Shown piece by piece: positions 27,408-37,531 of a DNA stretch of 64,000 nucleotides; positions within the stretch are counted from its first letter, which is position 1; every line of letters begins with the position of its first letter. Made by a program: the position numbers and the translations under genes. The notes below the pieces were generated by a model that saw only the letters and a program-made list of their open reading frames with translations, had not been told where the DNA came from and did not search any database. Source of the DNA: Aliiglaciecola lipolytica E3 (GTDB lineage Bacteria; Pseudomonadota; Gammaproteobacteria; Enterobacterales; Alteromonadaceae); NCBI RefSeq assembly GCF_000314975.1, contig NZ_BAEN01000064.1:1-64000 (forward strand), read 5' to 3'.

Positions 27408-28238
27408 ATGATTAAAAGATCAATAGTAGGAATTTTCGCATTAACGTTTGCAGGTTATGCTGCAGCCGGCACGACTACCTATACTACGCAGACTTGGAAT
27501 TTTGGTTCAAGCAGTAGTTCGGCAAACGTCAGCGGCAACGAAGTTAATCTAACCGAAGGCACGATTGGTGTAACGGCGACCGCATGGTCCTCAAGTGGCA
27601 ATCCATCATACGGTCATCAGTCATCATGTGGAACCGGTCCAGAATGTAACAGCGGCAACGTTGCCTATGATCAAGACCCGTTCATTGAACGTGCAACATT
27701 GACTCAGTACAACGGAAGTGGTCTTGGAGCCATTAATTTAGATGAAGGAGATAGTTCCCCTCATCACGCAGTAGATAACAAAGGTAGCAACACTGGTTGG
27801 ATTGATTACGACATGGTGTTGTTCGAGTTCGATACTGCAGTCGAATTGACTGGTGTGAGAGCTGGATGGACTAGCAATGATTCAGACGTCAGTATTTTAG
27901 GCTACACAGGAACTGGCTCTCTTGGCTCTACACCATTTTCATCAAGCACCAAATGGAGCGATTTGATGTCTGATGGTTGGGGTTACCAAACTGACAAATT
28001 TAATATTGGCACCAACACTGCGAATATCTCTCCAGGGTTTGAATCAAAATATTGGTTAGTGGGTGTTTACAACTCTGTATTTTCTGGAAATGCAGGCGAT
28101 AGCAACTGGGACTCTGTAAAAATCAAAAAACTGTACACCCGTAAAGGTGACTCGCAGACTCAAGTACCAGAACCAGCTACTTTTGCACTTTTATTAGCCG
28201 GTATGGTTGCGGTTTTCAGACGTAAACTATCTGCTTAA
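27408..28238 (+). CDS. PEP-CTERM surface protein, XDP1-like
   Basis: A 276-residue secreted protein with a signal peptide (cleavage likely after GYAAA), a Ser/Gly/Asn/Thr-rich β-type body and a C-terminal exosortase signal VPEPATFALLLAGMVAVF followed by RRKLSA. The body segments GTIGVTATAWSS, SPHHAVDN and DYDMVLFEFDTAVELTGV resemble the exosortase-dependent surface protein XDP1 family as I recall it. The four cysteine-containing stretch SSCGTGPEC may form a disulfide. The function is unknown. AGGA precedes ATG, and a terminator follows at 28253. The next gene on the same strand is prsT. Confidence 0.85.
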   Translation: MIKRSIVGIFALTFAGYAAAGTTTYTTQTWNFGSSSSSANVSGNEVNLTEGTIGVTATAWSSSGNPSYGHQSSCGTGPECNSGNVAYDQDPFIERATLTQYNGSGLGAINLDEGDSSPHHAVDNKGSNTGWIDYDMVLFEFDTAVELTGVRAGWTSNDSDVSILGYTGTGSLGSTPFSSSTKWSDLMSDGWGYQTDKFNIGTNTANISPGFESKYWLVGVYNSVFSGNAGDSNWDSVKIKKLYTRKGDSQTQVPEPATFALLLAGMVAVFRRKLSA

Positions 28239-28252
28239 AAGATTTCTTATGC

Positions 28253-28280
28253 AAAAAAAGACGGTTCGCCGTCTTTTTTT
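28253..28280 (+). terminator. Terminator of the XDP1-like gene
   Basis: A GACGG-TTCG-CCGTC stem-loop flanked by seven A and seven T lies 14 bp past the stop codon at 28238. Confidence 0.93.
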
Positions 28281-28460
28281 ATGTCCAAAATTCAGTGAAA
28301 TTGAATAAAATACTCGCACAATATTAATGGCTAGCGGTATAAAGTCATTTAGCTTTGCGGTATCTTGTTAGCAAATTTTATCACAATGCCAATTGATTAG
28401 TTGTCGTTCTCCATGAATTGGTATTGTCCTTTAGTAACACAATAAATAGAGAGATCTTAC

Positions 28461-31250
28461 GTGGTGAAATTGGCCAAAATTGTAATGTTAGCTACGCTGC
28501 TTTCAGTAGGTAGTCCAGCTATTGCACAAAACAGCAGTGAATATTACGAAAAGGCGTTAGCGTCATTTGAAGAAAAAGATTTTGAAACTGCTTATATACA
28601 TCTTAAAAACAGCTTACAAAAGAATGAAGATAACTTGCCCGCTAAAATCCTGATGGGAAAGGTTTTACTAATTAGCGGCTATATGTATGAATCAGAAGAA
28701 ATATTAGAAGAAGCTTTAGCAATGGGAGCCGACCCAAGTTTAGTCGTAGATACATTGGGAAAAGTATGGCTATACACTAAGCAAAATGAAAAAATCATCG
28801 ATAGTGAATTTAAAAATCTTACGCCTAAAAGTTTCAATGAATGGCAAATTATCGTAGCCACAGCTCACTTAAATTTGAAAAATGTCGAGGCTGCAAGACA
28901 AGGCTATGAATTAGCGTTAAAAAATGACCCTGCCAATATTAGAACACTGAACGCGTTAGCTTCCCTAGAAATGCGTGACGAAAAGTTCGAAAAAGCAAAA
29001 TCCTATTTAGAATTATCAATTGAACTGGAGCCAGAAAACACTCAAACCTTGCGCATTTTTGGCGATCTTTTTTTGTATCAAAAAAAACTAGATGAAGCGA
29101 TTAAGTATTACAAACAAAGCTATGCATTAGACTCAGATGACCCAATTGTAAAGCGTTCATTGGTCACTGCTCATTTGCAAAATCAAGATACCGAATCGGC
29201 TAAGCAATTGCTGGATGAAATTTTGCAGCAAACGCCTGGTGATCCTACAGGGATGTTGATGAAAGCATGGCTTTTGGCTAAAAACCAAATGAGTGACGAT
29301 GCCGCTAGAGAACTCGAAAATCTCAGCGCACAGTTAGCGGGACTAAGTGAAGAGGCGCTGCAAGAAGATCCTTCTCTTTTTTACGTCAGTGCTTTATCTG
29401 CTTTTGCTTTGCAAAATTATGTTCAAGCGAAGTCATTTTTTATTCAGTACCTCAATTTTGTTCCCAATAATGTTGAAGCTGTCGCTTTGCTTGCGCAAAC
29501 ACATGTAAAGTTAAACGAACCAAAACCAGCTTTAGAAGCAATGCAGCGTCACGAAAGAGCGCTAATGGTTAAACTCGACAATGCATTGTTGCTGGCCGAT
29601 TTATACTTAGCAAACGATAAAGTATTCAAGGCCGTGGAGATCAGTGAAAAATTAAATGAGCAGTATCCTGATAATCCGGATGTAGCTTTATTAGAAATAA
29701 AAACCCTAAAAGCTCGCGGCAAACTGGAGCAAGCTTTAGCACAACTAAATCAGTCTAAATATGCTCAAAATAATATTCGCTTTATTATTATGCGTAGTGA
29801 ATTGTTTATGCAAATGGGCAAAGTGCAGGAAGCTGATGAAATTGCAGATTTTTTACTTGAAGCAGCACCTGATAATATTGATTTTTTAAATTTAAAAGCG
29901 GCAATTCAAATTCGCCTGCGCGACTATGCACAAGCAGAAGTCTTTTTAGATAAAGCGTTAGCTATCAATAGTGAACATTTCTCCGCTCAATATAATAAAG
30001 CGAATCTATTAAGCTCCCGAGGTGAACATAAAGCGGCGCTAGAAATAGCAGAGAAACTCAACGCAATTCAACCAGATCAAGTGAGTATTCTGACGCTTTT
30101 AGCTCGTTGCCAGTTAAATGCAGATAATCAAGAGAAAGCAATTAAAAACTTACAGCGAGTATTACAAAAAGACATTAGTAACCTCAATGCACTCGAATTA
30201 TTAGCAACGATTTATACCCAGCAAGGTGAGCTAGAAAAGGCGATTAGACAATTAAATGTTGCAATTAAAACTGAACCTGACGCTGCTGTTTACCAAATGC
30301 GTCGTGTGGACTTGTACATCGCATTAAAACAACTTGATCGCGCTGAACGTGAGCTCAAAAAAATCAGTTATATGGTACAAGACGATCCAGTTGGCTTAGT
30401 TGAATTGAGTAAGCTTCAGTTTAAAGCAGGTTTATTTGATAATGCCAAACAAAGCATTGTTTCCGCCTATGAGATACTCCCTGACAGCCTGTTTCTAGCA
30501 ACTGAATATATCCGGATGCACTTATCTACTAATGACTTAGATAAAGCCAGAGACATGCTCGACAAATGGTTGAAGTCGAACCCTCAGGAATCAAAGTTGT
30601 TTATTTTGTCAGGTGATGTAAATGTAGCCGCAGCAAATTTAGCAGCTGGCTCAGAAGACTACCTTCGTGCTTTAGAGGTAAACAGCATGGACCGCAGCGC
30701 ATTGTTTAAACTTTATCAATTGGCATCCAGAGGAGTAAATAAAGATAAATTTGAAAACTTAGTGTTGAGTTTATTAGAACAGAATCCGGACCAGCACTTT
30801 CAGCGAAATATGCTAGCTGATTTTTATGTGAATCAGAAGCGTTTGGAAGAAGCATTACCACACTATAAAAAGTTAATCACCGTCGACGCTTTACCAAATA
30901 AAGCATATATGTTGAATAACTTGGCAAACATTTATATAAGTCGAGATTTGCAACAAGCCAGCGAATATATTAATGAAGCTCTGAAGCTTGGCGTTGAGGA
31001 TGCTGCACTATATGATACCCAAGGTTGGATTAAATCCTTACAAGGAAATTTTGAAGAAGGATTGACGATATTACGAAAATCATTCGCGATGAATTCTAAT
31101 GATCCGTCAAATCAATATCACTTAGCCTATACATTGCAAAAGTTGGGAAGAACATCCGAAGCTAAACATTCACTGGATAGAGCTCTTAATTCAAATCAAG
31201 AATTTATGGAAAAAGATCAAGCTGAGGCACTGAGAACACAGCTAAAGTAA
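28461..31250 (+). CDS. prsT: PEP-CTERM system TPR-repeat protein PrsT
   Basis: A 929-residue exported protein built almost wholly of tetratricopeptide repeats, about 20 units of the pattern seen in YYKQSYALDSDDPIVKRSL and LEKAIRQLNVAIKTEPD. An N-terminal signal peptide ends near SPAIAQ; the lipobox cysteine found in many PrsT proteins is absent here. Length and repeat layout match the XrtA-linked PrsT family, which accompanies exopolysaccharide and PEP-CTERM genes. Its role is probably scaffolding of export or assembly. The start is GTG at 28461 (a second GTG follows directly), with GAGAGA upstream. A terminator lies 5 bp past the stop, so it is transcribed alone or after the XDP1-like gene. 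Confidence 0.88.
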   Translation: MVKLAKIVMLATLLSVGSPAIAQNSSEYYEKALASFEEKDFETAYIHLKNSLQKNEDNLPAKILMGKVLLISGYMYESEEILEEALAMGADPSLVVDTLGKVWLYTKQNEKIIDSEFKNLTPKSFNEWQIIVATAHLNLKNVEAARQGYELALKNDPANIRTLNALASLEMRDEKFEKAKSYLELSIELEPENTQTLRIFGDLFLYQKKLDEAIKYYKQSYALDSDDPIVKRSLVTAHLQNQDTESAKQLLDEILQQTPGDPTGMLMKAWLLAKNQMSDDAARELENLSAQLAGLSEEALQEDPSLFYVSALSAFALQNYVQAKSFFIQYLNFVPNNVEAVALLAQTHVKLNEPKPALEAMQRHERALMVKLDNALLLADLYLANDKVFKAVEISEKLNEQYPDNPDVALLEIKTLKARGKLEQALAQLNQSKYAQNNIRFIIMRSELFMQMGKVQEADEIADFLLEAAPDNIDFLNLKAAIQIRLRDYAQAEVFLDKALAINSEHFSAQYNKANLLSSRGEHKAALEIAEKLNAIQPDQVSILTLLARCQLNADNQEKAIKNLQRVLQKDISNLNALELLATIYTQQGELEKAIRQLNVAIKTEPDAAVYQMRRVDLYIALKQLDRAERELKKISYMVQDDPVGLVELSKLQFKAGLFDNAKQSIVSAYEILPDSLFLATEYIRMHLSTNDLDKARDMLDKWLKSNPQESKLFILSGDVNVAAANLAAGSEDYLRALEVNSMDRSALFKLYQLASRGVNKDKFENLVLSLLEQNPDQHFQRNMLADFYVNQKRLEEALPHYKKLITVDALPNKAYMLNNLANIYISRDLQQASEYINEALKLGVEDAALYDTQGWIKSLQGNFEEGLTILRKSFAMNSNDPSNQYHLAYTLQKLGRTSEAKHSLDRALNSNQEFMEKDQAEALRTQLK

Positions 31251-31254
31251 TACA

Positions 31255-31283
31255 AAAAACGCCGACATCAAAGTCGGCGTTTT
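31255..31283 (+). terminator. Terminator between prsT and clpB (both strands)
   Basis: AAAACGCCGAC-ATCAAA-GTCGGCGTTTT forms a long stem with A and T runs on both sides. It can end prsT (plus) and clpB (minus), whose stops face each other. Confidence 0.93.
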
Positions 31284-31325
31284 ATCTTCATTAAATTAAG
31301 TTGTTACCTAATCAACGATACAACA

Positions 31326-33896
31326 CTAATTAATCGTTAACTCATCATCTTTTGCGTCGATTCGAATTGTACTATCCAATGCCATATCGCCTGCTAATAA
31401 GCGTTGTGCCAATGGGTTTTCGATTTCCATCTGAATTGCTCGTTTGAGTGGCCTTGCCCCATAAACAGGATCGAAACCAGCAAGCGCAATCTTCTCCAAC
31501 GCGGCCTGTGACAACTCCAACTTAAAGCCTTTTTCCAGTAACCTTTGACGCAATGATAAAAGTTGTATTTTGGCTATTGCTTTAATTTGTTCTAACCCGA
31601 GTGGATGGAATACCACCACATCATCAATGCGGTTAATAAACTCAGGGCGGAATTGTTGCTCAACCGTGCGCATCACCAACTCTTTCATTTCCTCGTACTG
31701 ACTCTCTTGATGTTTGTCTTGAATCACATCAGAGCCAATATTCGAGGTCATGATAATCACAGTGTTTTTGAAATCTACTGTACGTCCTTGACCATCTGTT
31801 AATCGTCCATCATCCAATACCTGCAACAAAATATTGAATACATCTGGATGAGCTTTTTCCACTTCATCTAACAATATAACTGAATAAGGCTTCCGTCTAA
31901 CCGCTTCGGTTAAGTAACCCCCTTCTTCATATCCGACATAACCTGGAGGAGCACCCACTAATCGAGAAACAGCGTGCTTTTCCATAAATTCTGACATATC
32001 AATACGTACCATGGCCTGCTCAGTATCAAACATAAAACCAGCAAGCGCTTTACACAGTTCAGTTTTACCGACACCAGTTGGACCTAAAAACAAAAAAGAA
32101 CCAATCGGTCTATTCGGATCAGACAACCCAGCCCGTGAACGGCGAATAGCGTTGCTTACTGCATTTACAGCTTCCGTCTGGCCAATTACTCTATTTTGTA
32201 ATGACTCTTCCATGCGCAAAAGTTTATCTTTTTCACCTTCCAGCATTTTGTTTACCGGAATTCCGGTCCAACGCGAAAGCACATCAGCTATTTCGATTTC
32301 AGTCACCTTGTTTTTCAACAATTGCGTTTCGGTTTGCTCTGCTTCTGATGCTTGTTCGAGCTTTAACTCAAGCTCTGGAATTCGGCCATATTGAAGCTCC
32401 GACATGCGGTTTAGATCTGACGCCCGTCGCGCTATTTCCATATCAAGTTTTGCCTGTTCAAGTTCAGACTTAATATGTTGTGTGCCTTGCATCGCACTTT
32501 TTTCCGCTTGCCAAATAGCTTCAAATTCAGCGAATTTATTTTCCGCTTGCTCACGCTCCAGTTCAATCAATTCCAGGCGTTTCTGACTGGCCTCATCCTT
32601 CTCTTTCGAAAGCGCTTGTTCTTCCAGTTTTAACTGAATAATTCGGCGTTCAAGGCGATCCATGTCTTCTGGCTTAGAATCCATTTGTAAGCGGATACTA
32701 GACGCGGCTTCATCGATCAAATCAATTGCCTTGTCTGGTAACTGTCTATCTGAAATATACCGATGCGACAGCGAAGCAGCTGCCACAATAGCGGGATCAG
32801 TAATATCAACAGAATGATGCAGCTCGTAACGTTCTTTTAAGCCTCGTAGAATAGCAATCGTGTCTTCGACGCTGGGCTGATCCACCAGCACTTTTTGAAA
32901 ACGACGCTCTAATGCTGCATCTTTTTCAATGTATTGACGATACTCATCCAAGGTCGTCGCCCCCACGCAATGCAACTCTCCGCGGGCTAAAGCAGGTTTG
33001 AGCATATTACCGGCATCCATTGCTCCTTCACCTTTACCAGCACCAACCATAGTGTGCAATTCATCGATGAATAATATGACTCTACCCTCTTCTTTGGATA
33101 GCTCATTCAACACGGCTTTCAAACGCTCTTCAAATTCTCCTCGAAACTTAGCTCCTGCCACCAAGGATCCCATGTCTAATGACAATACACGTTTATTTTT
33201 AAGCCCTTCAGGTACTTCAGAGTTGATAATGCGCTGCGCTAGCCCTTCTGCGATAGCGGTTTTACCCACACCAGGCTCACCAATTAATACTGGATTATTT
33301 TTGGTTCGACGTTGTAAAACTTGAATGGTACGACGTATCTCATCATCCCGACCGATAACGGGATCTAACTTGCCTTGTTCAGCACGCTCAGTTAAATCTG
33401 TCGTATATTTTTCCAGTGCTTGGCGCACATCCTCAGCATTAGGGTCCGTGACTTTCTGACCACCACGCATGGTCTCAATCCCTTTTTCTATTTGAGGTTG
33501 AGTGATCCCTAACTGGCGAAATATATCACCTAATTTGCCTTTATCCTCCAAAGCTGCCAAAACAAATACTTCAGAACTGATATATTCATCTTTTCGCTTC
33601 TGAGCAATTTTGTCGCTCAAATTTAGCAATACAATCGAGTCTTTACTCAATTGTACATCACCGCCTATACCATCGACACGCGGTAACCTTTCTATAGCTT
33701 CAGCAAGTGAAGAACGTAATACATTGACATTAACTCCAACACTATCAAACAAGGGCCGAATTGATCCCCCTTGTTGGTTAAGTAAGGCTGTCATCAAGTG
33801 CACTGGATCGATATATTGATGATCTCTACCCAATGCAATAGATTGTGCGTCAGAGATTGCCATCTGAAATTTACTGGTAAATCTATCTAATCGCAT
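31326..33896 (-). CDS. clpB: ATP-dependent disaggregase ClpB
   Basis: ClpB is a hexameric AAA+ chaperone that pulls proteins out of aggregates with DnaK. The 856-residue protein has the N domain ([18 protein letters not shown]), AAA-1 with Walker [10 protein letters not shown] and pore loop [12 protein letters not shown], the M-domain coiled coil (about 410-520), AAA-2 with [10 protein letters not shown] and the pore loop [16 protein letters not shown] at 33896 has GAGGAAA upstream and the standard N-terminus; the frame runs nine codons further without support. It lies behind pgeF, with its own sigma-32-type promoter. Confidence 0.98.
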   Translation of the reverse strand: MRLDRFTSKFQMAISDAQSIALGRDHQYIDPVHLMTALLNQQGGSIRPLFDSVGVNVNVLRSSLAEAIERLPRVDGIGGDVQLSKDSIVLLNLSDKIAQKRKDEYISSEVFVLAALEDKGKLGDIFRQLGITQPQIEKGIETMRGGQKVTDPNAEDVRQALEKYTTDLTERAEQGKLDPVIGRDDEIRRTIQVLQRRTKNNPVLIGEPGVGKTAIAEGLAQRIINSEVPEGLKNKRVLSLDMGSLVAGAKFRGEFEERLKAVLNELSKEEGRVILFIDELHTMVGAGKGEGAMDAGNMLKPALARGELHCVGATTLDEYRQYIEKDAALERRFQKVLVDQPSVEDTIAILRGLKERYELHHSVDITDPAIVAAASLSHRYISDRQLPDKAIDLIDEAASSIRLQMDSKPEDMDRLERRIIQLKLEEQALSKEKDEASQKRLELIELEREQAENKFAEFEAIWQAEKSAMQGTQHIKSELEQAKLDMEIARRASDLNRMSELQYGRIPELELKLEQASEAEQTETQLLKNKVTEIEIADVLSRWTGIPVNKMLEGEKDKLLRMEESLQNRVIGQTEAVNAVSNAIRRSRAGLSDPNRPIGSFLFLGPTGVGKTELCKALAGFMFDTEQAMVRIDMSEFMEKHAVSRLVGAPPGYVGYEEGGYLTEAVRRKPYSVILLDEVEKAHPDVFNILLQVLDDGRLTDGQGRTVDFKNTVIIMTSNIGSDVIQDKHQESQYEEMKELVMRTVEQQFRPEFINRIDDVVVFHPLGLEQIKAIAKIQLLSLRQRLLEKGFKLELSQAALEKIALAGFDPVYGARPLKRAIQMEIENPLAQRLLAGDMALDSTIRIDAKDDELTIN

Positions 33897-33925
33897 AAAA
33901 TTTCCTCGAAAATGATTTACCAATT

Positions 33926-33954
33926 TAATGGGTACTTTTAATCGTCAATTCAAG
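33926..33954 (-). promoter_or_regulatory. Sigma-32 (heat shock) promoter of clpB
   Basis: On the minus strand CTTGAAT (-35) is followed after 14 bp by ACCCATTA (-10). The RpoH consensus is CTTGAAA-N13/14-CCCCATnT. The -10 lies 30 bp before the clpB ATG. ClpB is a classical RpoH target, so motif and gene agree. Confidence 0.85.
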
Positions 33955-34043
33955 CAGGATTTGAATATAGATTGATCCAGATCAGCAATTTGATGTGCAT
34001 AAACATCCCCCAAATTTGGGTAATGCTATGAAAAATAGGAAAT

Positions 34044-34805
34044 TTATTGTAGATAAATGCCACAAACAAAACGACCTGTATGAGTTTGACCGTTATGTTG
34101 AGCGAATCGGTGTGAATAAAAGTCAGAATGGTGAACATAGGTACAGATACCACTTTCAATGACACTATTGACTTGCATAGATTTACAAATGTGCCCTGCA
34201 ATATGCGCCAAACTGCACAGGTACTTGCCTGGTTCTGCATCTTTTTTAAACGCTTCAGGGTATTCTGAGAATACCTGTTTTAAATCTTCAGATACTTGAA
34301 AGTGCCGTTGTGAAATATGGGGGCCTATCCATACCATTAACTGGTTAGCTGGTATTCCCATGGAATGAATTGTATTTTCGATTATGCCGTTGGCTAATCC
34401 GCGCCAGCCTGCATGAATTGCTGCAACGCAACTACCTGCAGTATCTGCGACCAAGATAGGCAAACAATCTGCCGTCATGACAGCACAAACCATATTTTTC
34501 TCAGTGGTAAAACTAGCATCCGCTTTGGCAGACTCCAACGGTAAAAAGTAATCCTCAGTAATTCGAATACAACGTTTACCATGCACTTGGGTTAGCCATG
34601 CGGTGGATTCAGATAGAGGTAAGTTACCCCGATTAGATTGCACGTCAGCAGGATTGTCGCCTACATGTGCGGCCAAATTGTTACTGTCATAAGGTGGCTG
34701 GCTCGCGCCTCCCTTACGTGTCGTATAAAAAGCCTTAACCCCAGCGGGTAGATCCCAATGAGGCGTTCTTATTGGGCTACTTAATACAGTATCAATCATC
34801 ATCAA
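34044..34805 (-). CDS. pgeF: Peptidoglycan editing factor PgeF (YfiH family, laccase-domain purine phosphorylase)
   Basis: A 253-residue YfiH/DUF152 protein. Members have been reported as purine-nucleoside-processing enzymes and, in E. coli, as a factor removing misincorporated residues from peptidoglycan precursors. The metal-binding His-Cys-His set is visible in WLTQVHG, VMTADCLPIL and AIHAGWRGLANGII. The start overlaps the rluD stop by 14 bp, with three consecutive ATG codons to choose from (34805, 34802, 34799). The order rluD-pgeF-clpB is conserved in gammaproteobacteria. Confidence 0.93.
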   Translation of the reverse strand: MMMIDTVLSSPIRTPHWDLPAGVKAFYTTRKGGASQPPYDSNNLAAHVGDNPADVQSNRGNLPLSESTAWLTQVHGKRCIRITEDYFLPLESAKADASFTTEKNMVCAVMTADCLPILVADTAGSCVAAIHAGWRGLANGIIENTIHSMGIPANQLMVWIGPHISQRHFQVSEDLKQVFSEYPEAFKKDAEPGKYLCSLAHIAGHICKSMQVNSVIESGICTYVHHSDFYSHRFAQHNGQTHTGRFVCGIYLQ

Positions 34806-35775
34806 ACCCGTGTTCGGCGGTGTCTTCTTTTAGTACGGAAAGTAACTTAACCATGTCATCTGGTAATGGTGCCTGCCAACTCATCCACTCGCCGGTCGTA
34901 GGATGCGCTAACTCTAGCTGAATAGCATGTAGCGCCTGACGCTTGAACCCGCGTAACATGTTAATCATCGCTTCAGAACACGCTTTAGGTAAACGTGGTC
35001 TACCGCCGTATAGCGCATCTCCAACCAATGGATAACGAAGATGAGACATATGCACACGAATTTGGTGAGTTCTGCCCGTTTCCAACTTTAATCTAAGATG
35101 GGTATGTGCCCTAAATTTTTGTTTAATACGGTAATGTGTAGCGGCTGGTTTTCCCGTTTCTCGCACTGCCATACTTGTTCGTTTAGTAGGGTGGCGGCCA
35201 ATAGGGGCATCAACAATCCCACCAGCGACCATAGTGCCATACACAACAGCTTCATATTCACGACTAATTTCACGGGCTTGTAATTGCTCGACTAAGTGGG
35301 TTTGTGCTGGCACCGTTTTAGCGACAACCATCAGGCCTGTGGTGTCTTTATCGAGACGATGAACAATGCCTGCCCGCGGCACACTAGCTACTTCAGGTGC
35401 ATGACTCAATAGAGCGTTTAATACTGTTCCGTCGGCATTACCTGCTCCAGGATGGACAACCAAATCCGTTGGCTTATTAATGACTAAGATATGTTCATCT
35501 TCATAAACGATATTTAATTCGATATTTTGCGCTACATGATTTTCTTGCTTTTCCAGCACAGCATCTAAAGAAACTTGTTCTCCACCAAACACTTTTTCTC
35601 TTGGTTTATCACATACGGTACCGTTTAAACTCACATTTCCAGCCAAAATCCATTCTTTTAAGCGAGATCTTGAATAATCAGGGAACAATTCAGCTAAAGC
35701 TTGATCTAACCGTTTACCAACTAACGTTTCTGGCACATCTGTGGAAAGTTTTATCGCTTGGGGATCGATGGGCAT
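34792..35775 (-). CDS. rluD: 23S rRNA pseudouridine(1911/1915/1917) synthase RluD
   Basis: RluD makes three pseudouridines in helix 69 of 23S rRNA. The 327-residue protein has an N-terminal S4 RNA-binding domain (KRLDQALAELFPDYSRSRLKEWI) and the RluA-type catalytic domain with the catalytic aspartate in HRLDKDTTG and the block LKLETGRTHQIRVHMSHL. It is divergent from bamD, as in E. coli, and overlaps pgeF. Confidence 0.96.
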   Translation of the reverse strand: MPIDPQAIKLSTDVPETLVGKRLDQALAELFPDYSRSRLKEWILAGNVSLNGTVCDKPREKVFGGEQVSLDAVLEKQENHVAQNIELNIVYEDEHILVINKPTDLVVHPGAGNADGTVLNALLSHAPEVASVPRAGIVHRLDKDTTGLMVVAKTVPAQTHLVEQLQAREISREYEAVVYGTMVAGGIVDAPIGRHPTKRTSMAVRETGKPAATHYRIKQKFRAHTHLRLKLETGRTHQIRVHMSHLRYPLVGDALYGGRPRLPKACSEAMINMLRGFKRQALHAIQLELAHPTTGEWMSWQAPLPDDMVKLLSVLKEDTAEHGFDDD

Positions 35776-36007
35776 GTATATTTGAGTCCTATAAGATCGA
35801 TTAAGTATATAAATTTCCGCATGTTACGATTCAATTCATAAATTGCGGCTTAAAATGCAAGTGCCAGGTATCACGATTAGGTGATTTGCAACAAAACGTG
35901 CATCCCATGGATCCCTAGGGTAGAATGCCTCGGATCGATGGATTACTGAAAACAAAGTTTAGCGGATTTTTAACGTCGGCTAAATCCCTGTATAGAATAA
36001 GAGTAAC

Positions 36008-36775
36008 ATGACATTTAAAAACACATTCTACAAACTAATCATTTTGATTTCTGTTGTCACTATGTACGGCTGCTCTTCGTCACCTGATGATGACGATATT
36101 TTGATAGGCAACCGAAGTGAAAGTGCGCTGTATGATCAAGCAAAAAAGAATATGTCGCAAGGTAATTTCAACGTTGCAACTGAAATATTGAGCACACTGG
36201 ACTCCCGCTTTCCATTTGGTCCTCACTCCCATCAAGTGCAACTAGACCTTATTTATTCTTATTATAAAATTGGTAAAACCGAAGAAGCGATTGCTACTAT
36301 CGACAGATTTGTACGACTCAATCCAAACCATTCTGACGTTGATTATGCGTTATACATGCGCGGATTGACCAATTTGGATGCTGATAAAAACTTGTTTCAA
36401 GAGCTTGTTGGCATAGACCGTTCAGATCGAGATCCAAGCAAATCAAGAGAAGCATTTGCAGATTTTCGACGTTTAATTAATAAGTTTCCAGACAGTAAAT
36501 ATGCGGCGGATTCTAAAAAGCGCATGGTCTTTATTAAAAATAGATTGGCGAAATATGAAATTGCCATTGCGCGTTTTTACATGCGCCGTGAAGCATATGT
36601 AGCTGCGGCTAACCGCGGTAGATATGTGCTTGAATATTTCCCAGATTCAAGCGAAATTCAAAATGCATTAGAAATAATGGTGGAATGTTACGACCAATTG
36701 GATCTCGATGAATTGAAAAACAACGCGCTAAAAACGTTGAAACTGAACTATCCAAATAGCAACTATATTAGCTAG
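36008..36775 (+). CDS. bamD: Outer membrane assembly lipoprotein BamD
   Basis: BamD is an essential partner of BamA in inserting β-barrel proteins into the outer membrane. The 255-residue protein has a lipoprotein signal with the lipobox MYGC (C22) and five TPR-like units, e.g. SALYDQAKKNMSQGNFNVATEIL and YVLEYFPDSSEIQNALEIMVECY. AAGAG precedes ATG at 36008. It is transcribed alone, divergent from rluD, and followed by a terminator at 36809. Confidence 0.96.
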   Translation: MTFKNTFYKLIILISVVTMYGCSSSPDDDDILIGNRSESALYDQAKKNMSQGNFNVATEILSTLDSRFPFGPHSHQVQLDLIYSYYKIGKTEEAIATIDRFVRLNPNHSDVDYALYMRGLTNLDADKNLFQELVGIDRSDRDPSKSREAFADFRRLINKFPDSKYAADSKKRMVFIKNRLAKYEIAIARFYMRREAYVAAANRGRYVLEYFPDSSEIQNALEIMVECYDQLDLDELKNNALKTLKLNYPNSNYIS

Positions 36776-36808
36776 CCTGACATTGCGATAGCAAAAACGG
36801 TGGTATAC

Positions 36809-36845
36809 AAAAAACGCGCTATGATTAAATCTCAGCGCGTTTTTT
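36809..36845 (+). terminator. Bidirectional terminator between bamD and chrR
   Basis: AAAAAACGCGCT and AGCGCGTTTTTT form a 12-bp stem around a 13-nt loop. It ends bamD on the plus strand and the facing rpoE-chrR unit on the minus strand. Confidence 0.92.
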
Positions 36846-36859
36846 GTTTGCAGTCCTTT

Positions 36860-37531
36860 TTAAAAGAATAGATGACTAAATGGATTGAGAAGCCTAGCTA
36901 TTCCTGAGGTGAAATGTAATGGGGCATCAACAATGCTGAAGACTAAACATCCTTCGCTTGCCTCCGAATGGGGAGCATGTGTATTGTCGCTGTTCATTAA
37001 GATAAAATCGCCAGTGTCATAATGCGAAATACCATCGCTAAACTCACCATCAATCACTAGGGTTAACTCTGTTCCTCTATGGGTATGTTCAGGAACACGT
37101 CCATTTTTTTGCATGAAAATGAAGTGCGCTTTCCCTATTGGACCTAAATCAACTGGTGCTTGCCAAAGATTGCCTAACAAGTGCGACCAATTACCGGTTT
37201 TATCAACATAACGTTTCAGCGCTCTAGGCACAGCAAATTTTCGTCCGTCTAACTCAATCATACTCTCTTTGGGTGTTGCAGACGGGCTCTCGGAAACCGG
37301 TAAACATGTGATATCAGCTAACATTGAAGCAAATTCTTTAGGCTGATTAGCCGCAATATTTATTTGATCTTCAAAGACTGCTTTTGCACTGTCACTCTCT
37401 AACCGCGCTACATGCTTTTGACATTTCCCACACATATCAATATGTGCTGAAATCACCAAAGCTAATGCTGGCGAACTTAGCCCCTGCGCAAATTCGCTTA
37501 ACTGCTCTTCAGTGGGGTGATAATTAATCAT
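36860..37531 (-). CDS. chrR: ChrR-type zinc anti-sigma factor with cupin domain
   Basis: ChrR holds its cognate ECF sigma factor inactive and releases it upon singlet oxygen or related damage. The 223-residue protein has the N-terminal zinc anti-sigma domain with ligands H5, H30, C34 and C37 (ISAHIDMCGKCQKH), matching H6, H31, C35 and C38 of Rhodobacter ChrR. The C-terminal cupin domain has the metal-binding pattern PEHTHRGTELTLVIDGEF and HAPHSE. The start overlaps the sigma gene by 8 bp. Zn-ASD plus cupin in one protein separates ChrR from simple RseA-type factors. Confidence 0.92.
   Translation of the reverse strand: MINYHPTEEQLSEFAQGLSSPALALVISAHIDMCGKCQKHVARLESDSAKAVFEDQINIAANQPKEFASMLADITCLPVSESPSATPKESMIELDGRKFAVPRALKRYVDKTGNWSHLLGNLWQAPVDLGPIGKAHFIFMQKNGRVPEHTHRGTELTLVIDGEFSDGISHYDTGDFILMNSDNTHAPHSEASEGCLVFSIVDAPLHFTSGIARLLNPFSHLFF

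Noticed and set aside
35880-35960. Short palindromes (CCTAGGG, CCATGG) between rluD and bamD
   Set aside because: They are short, not repeated and have no link to a known regulator.
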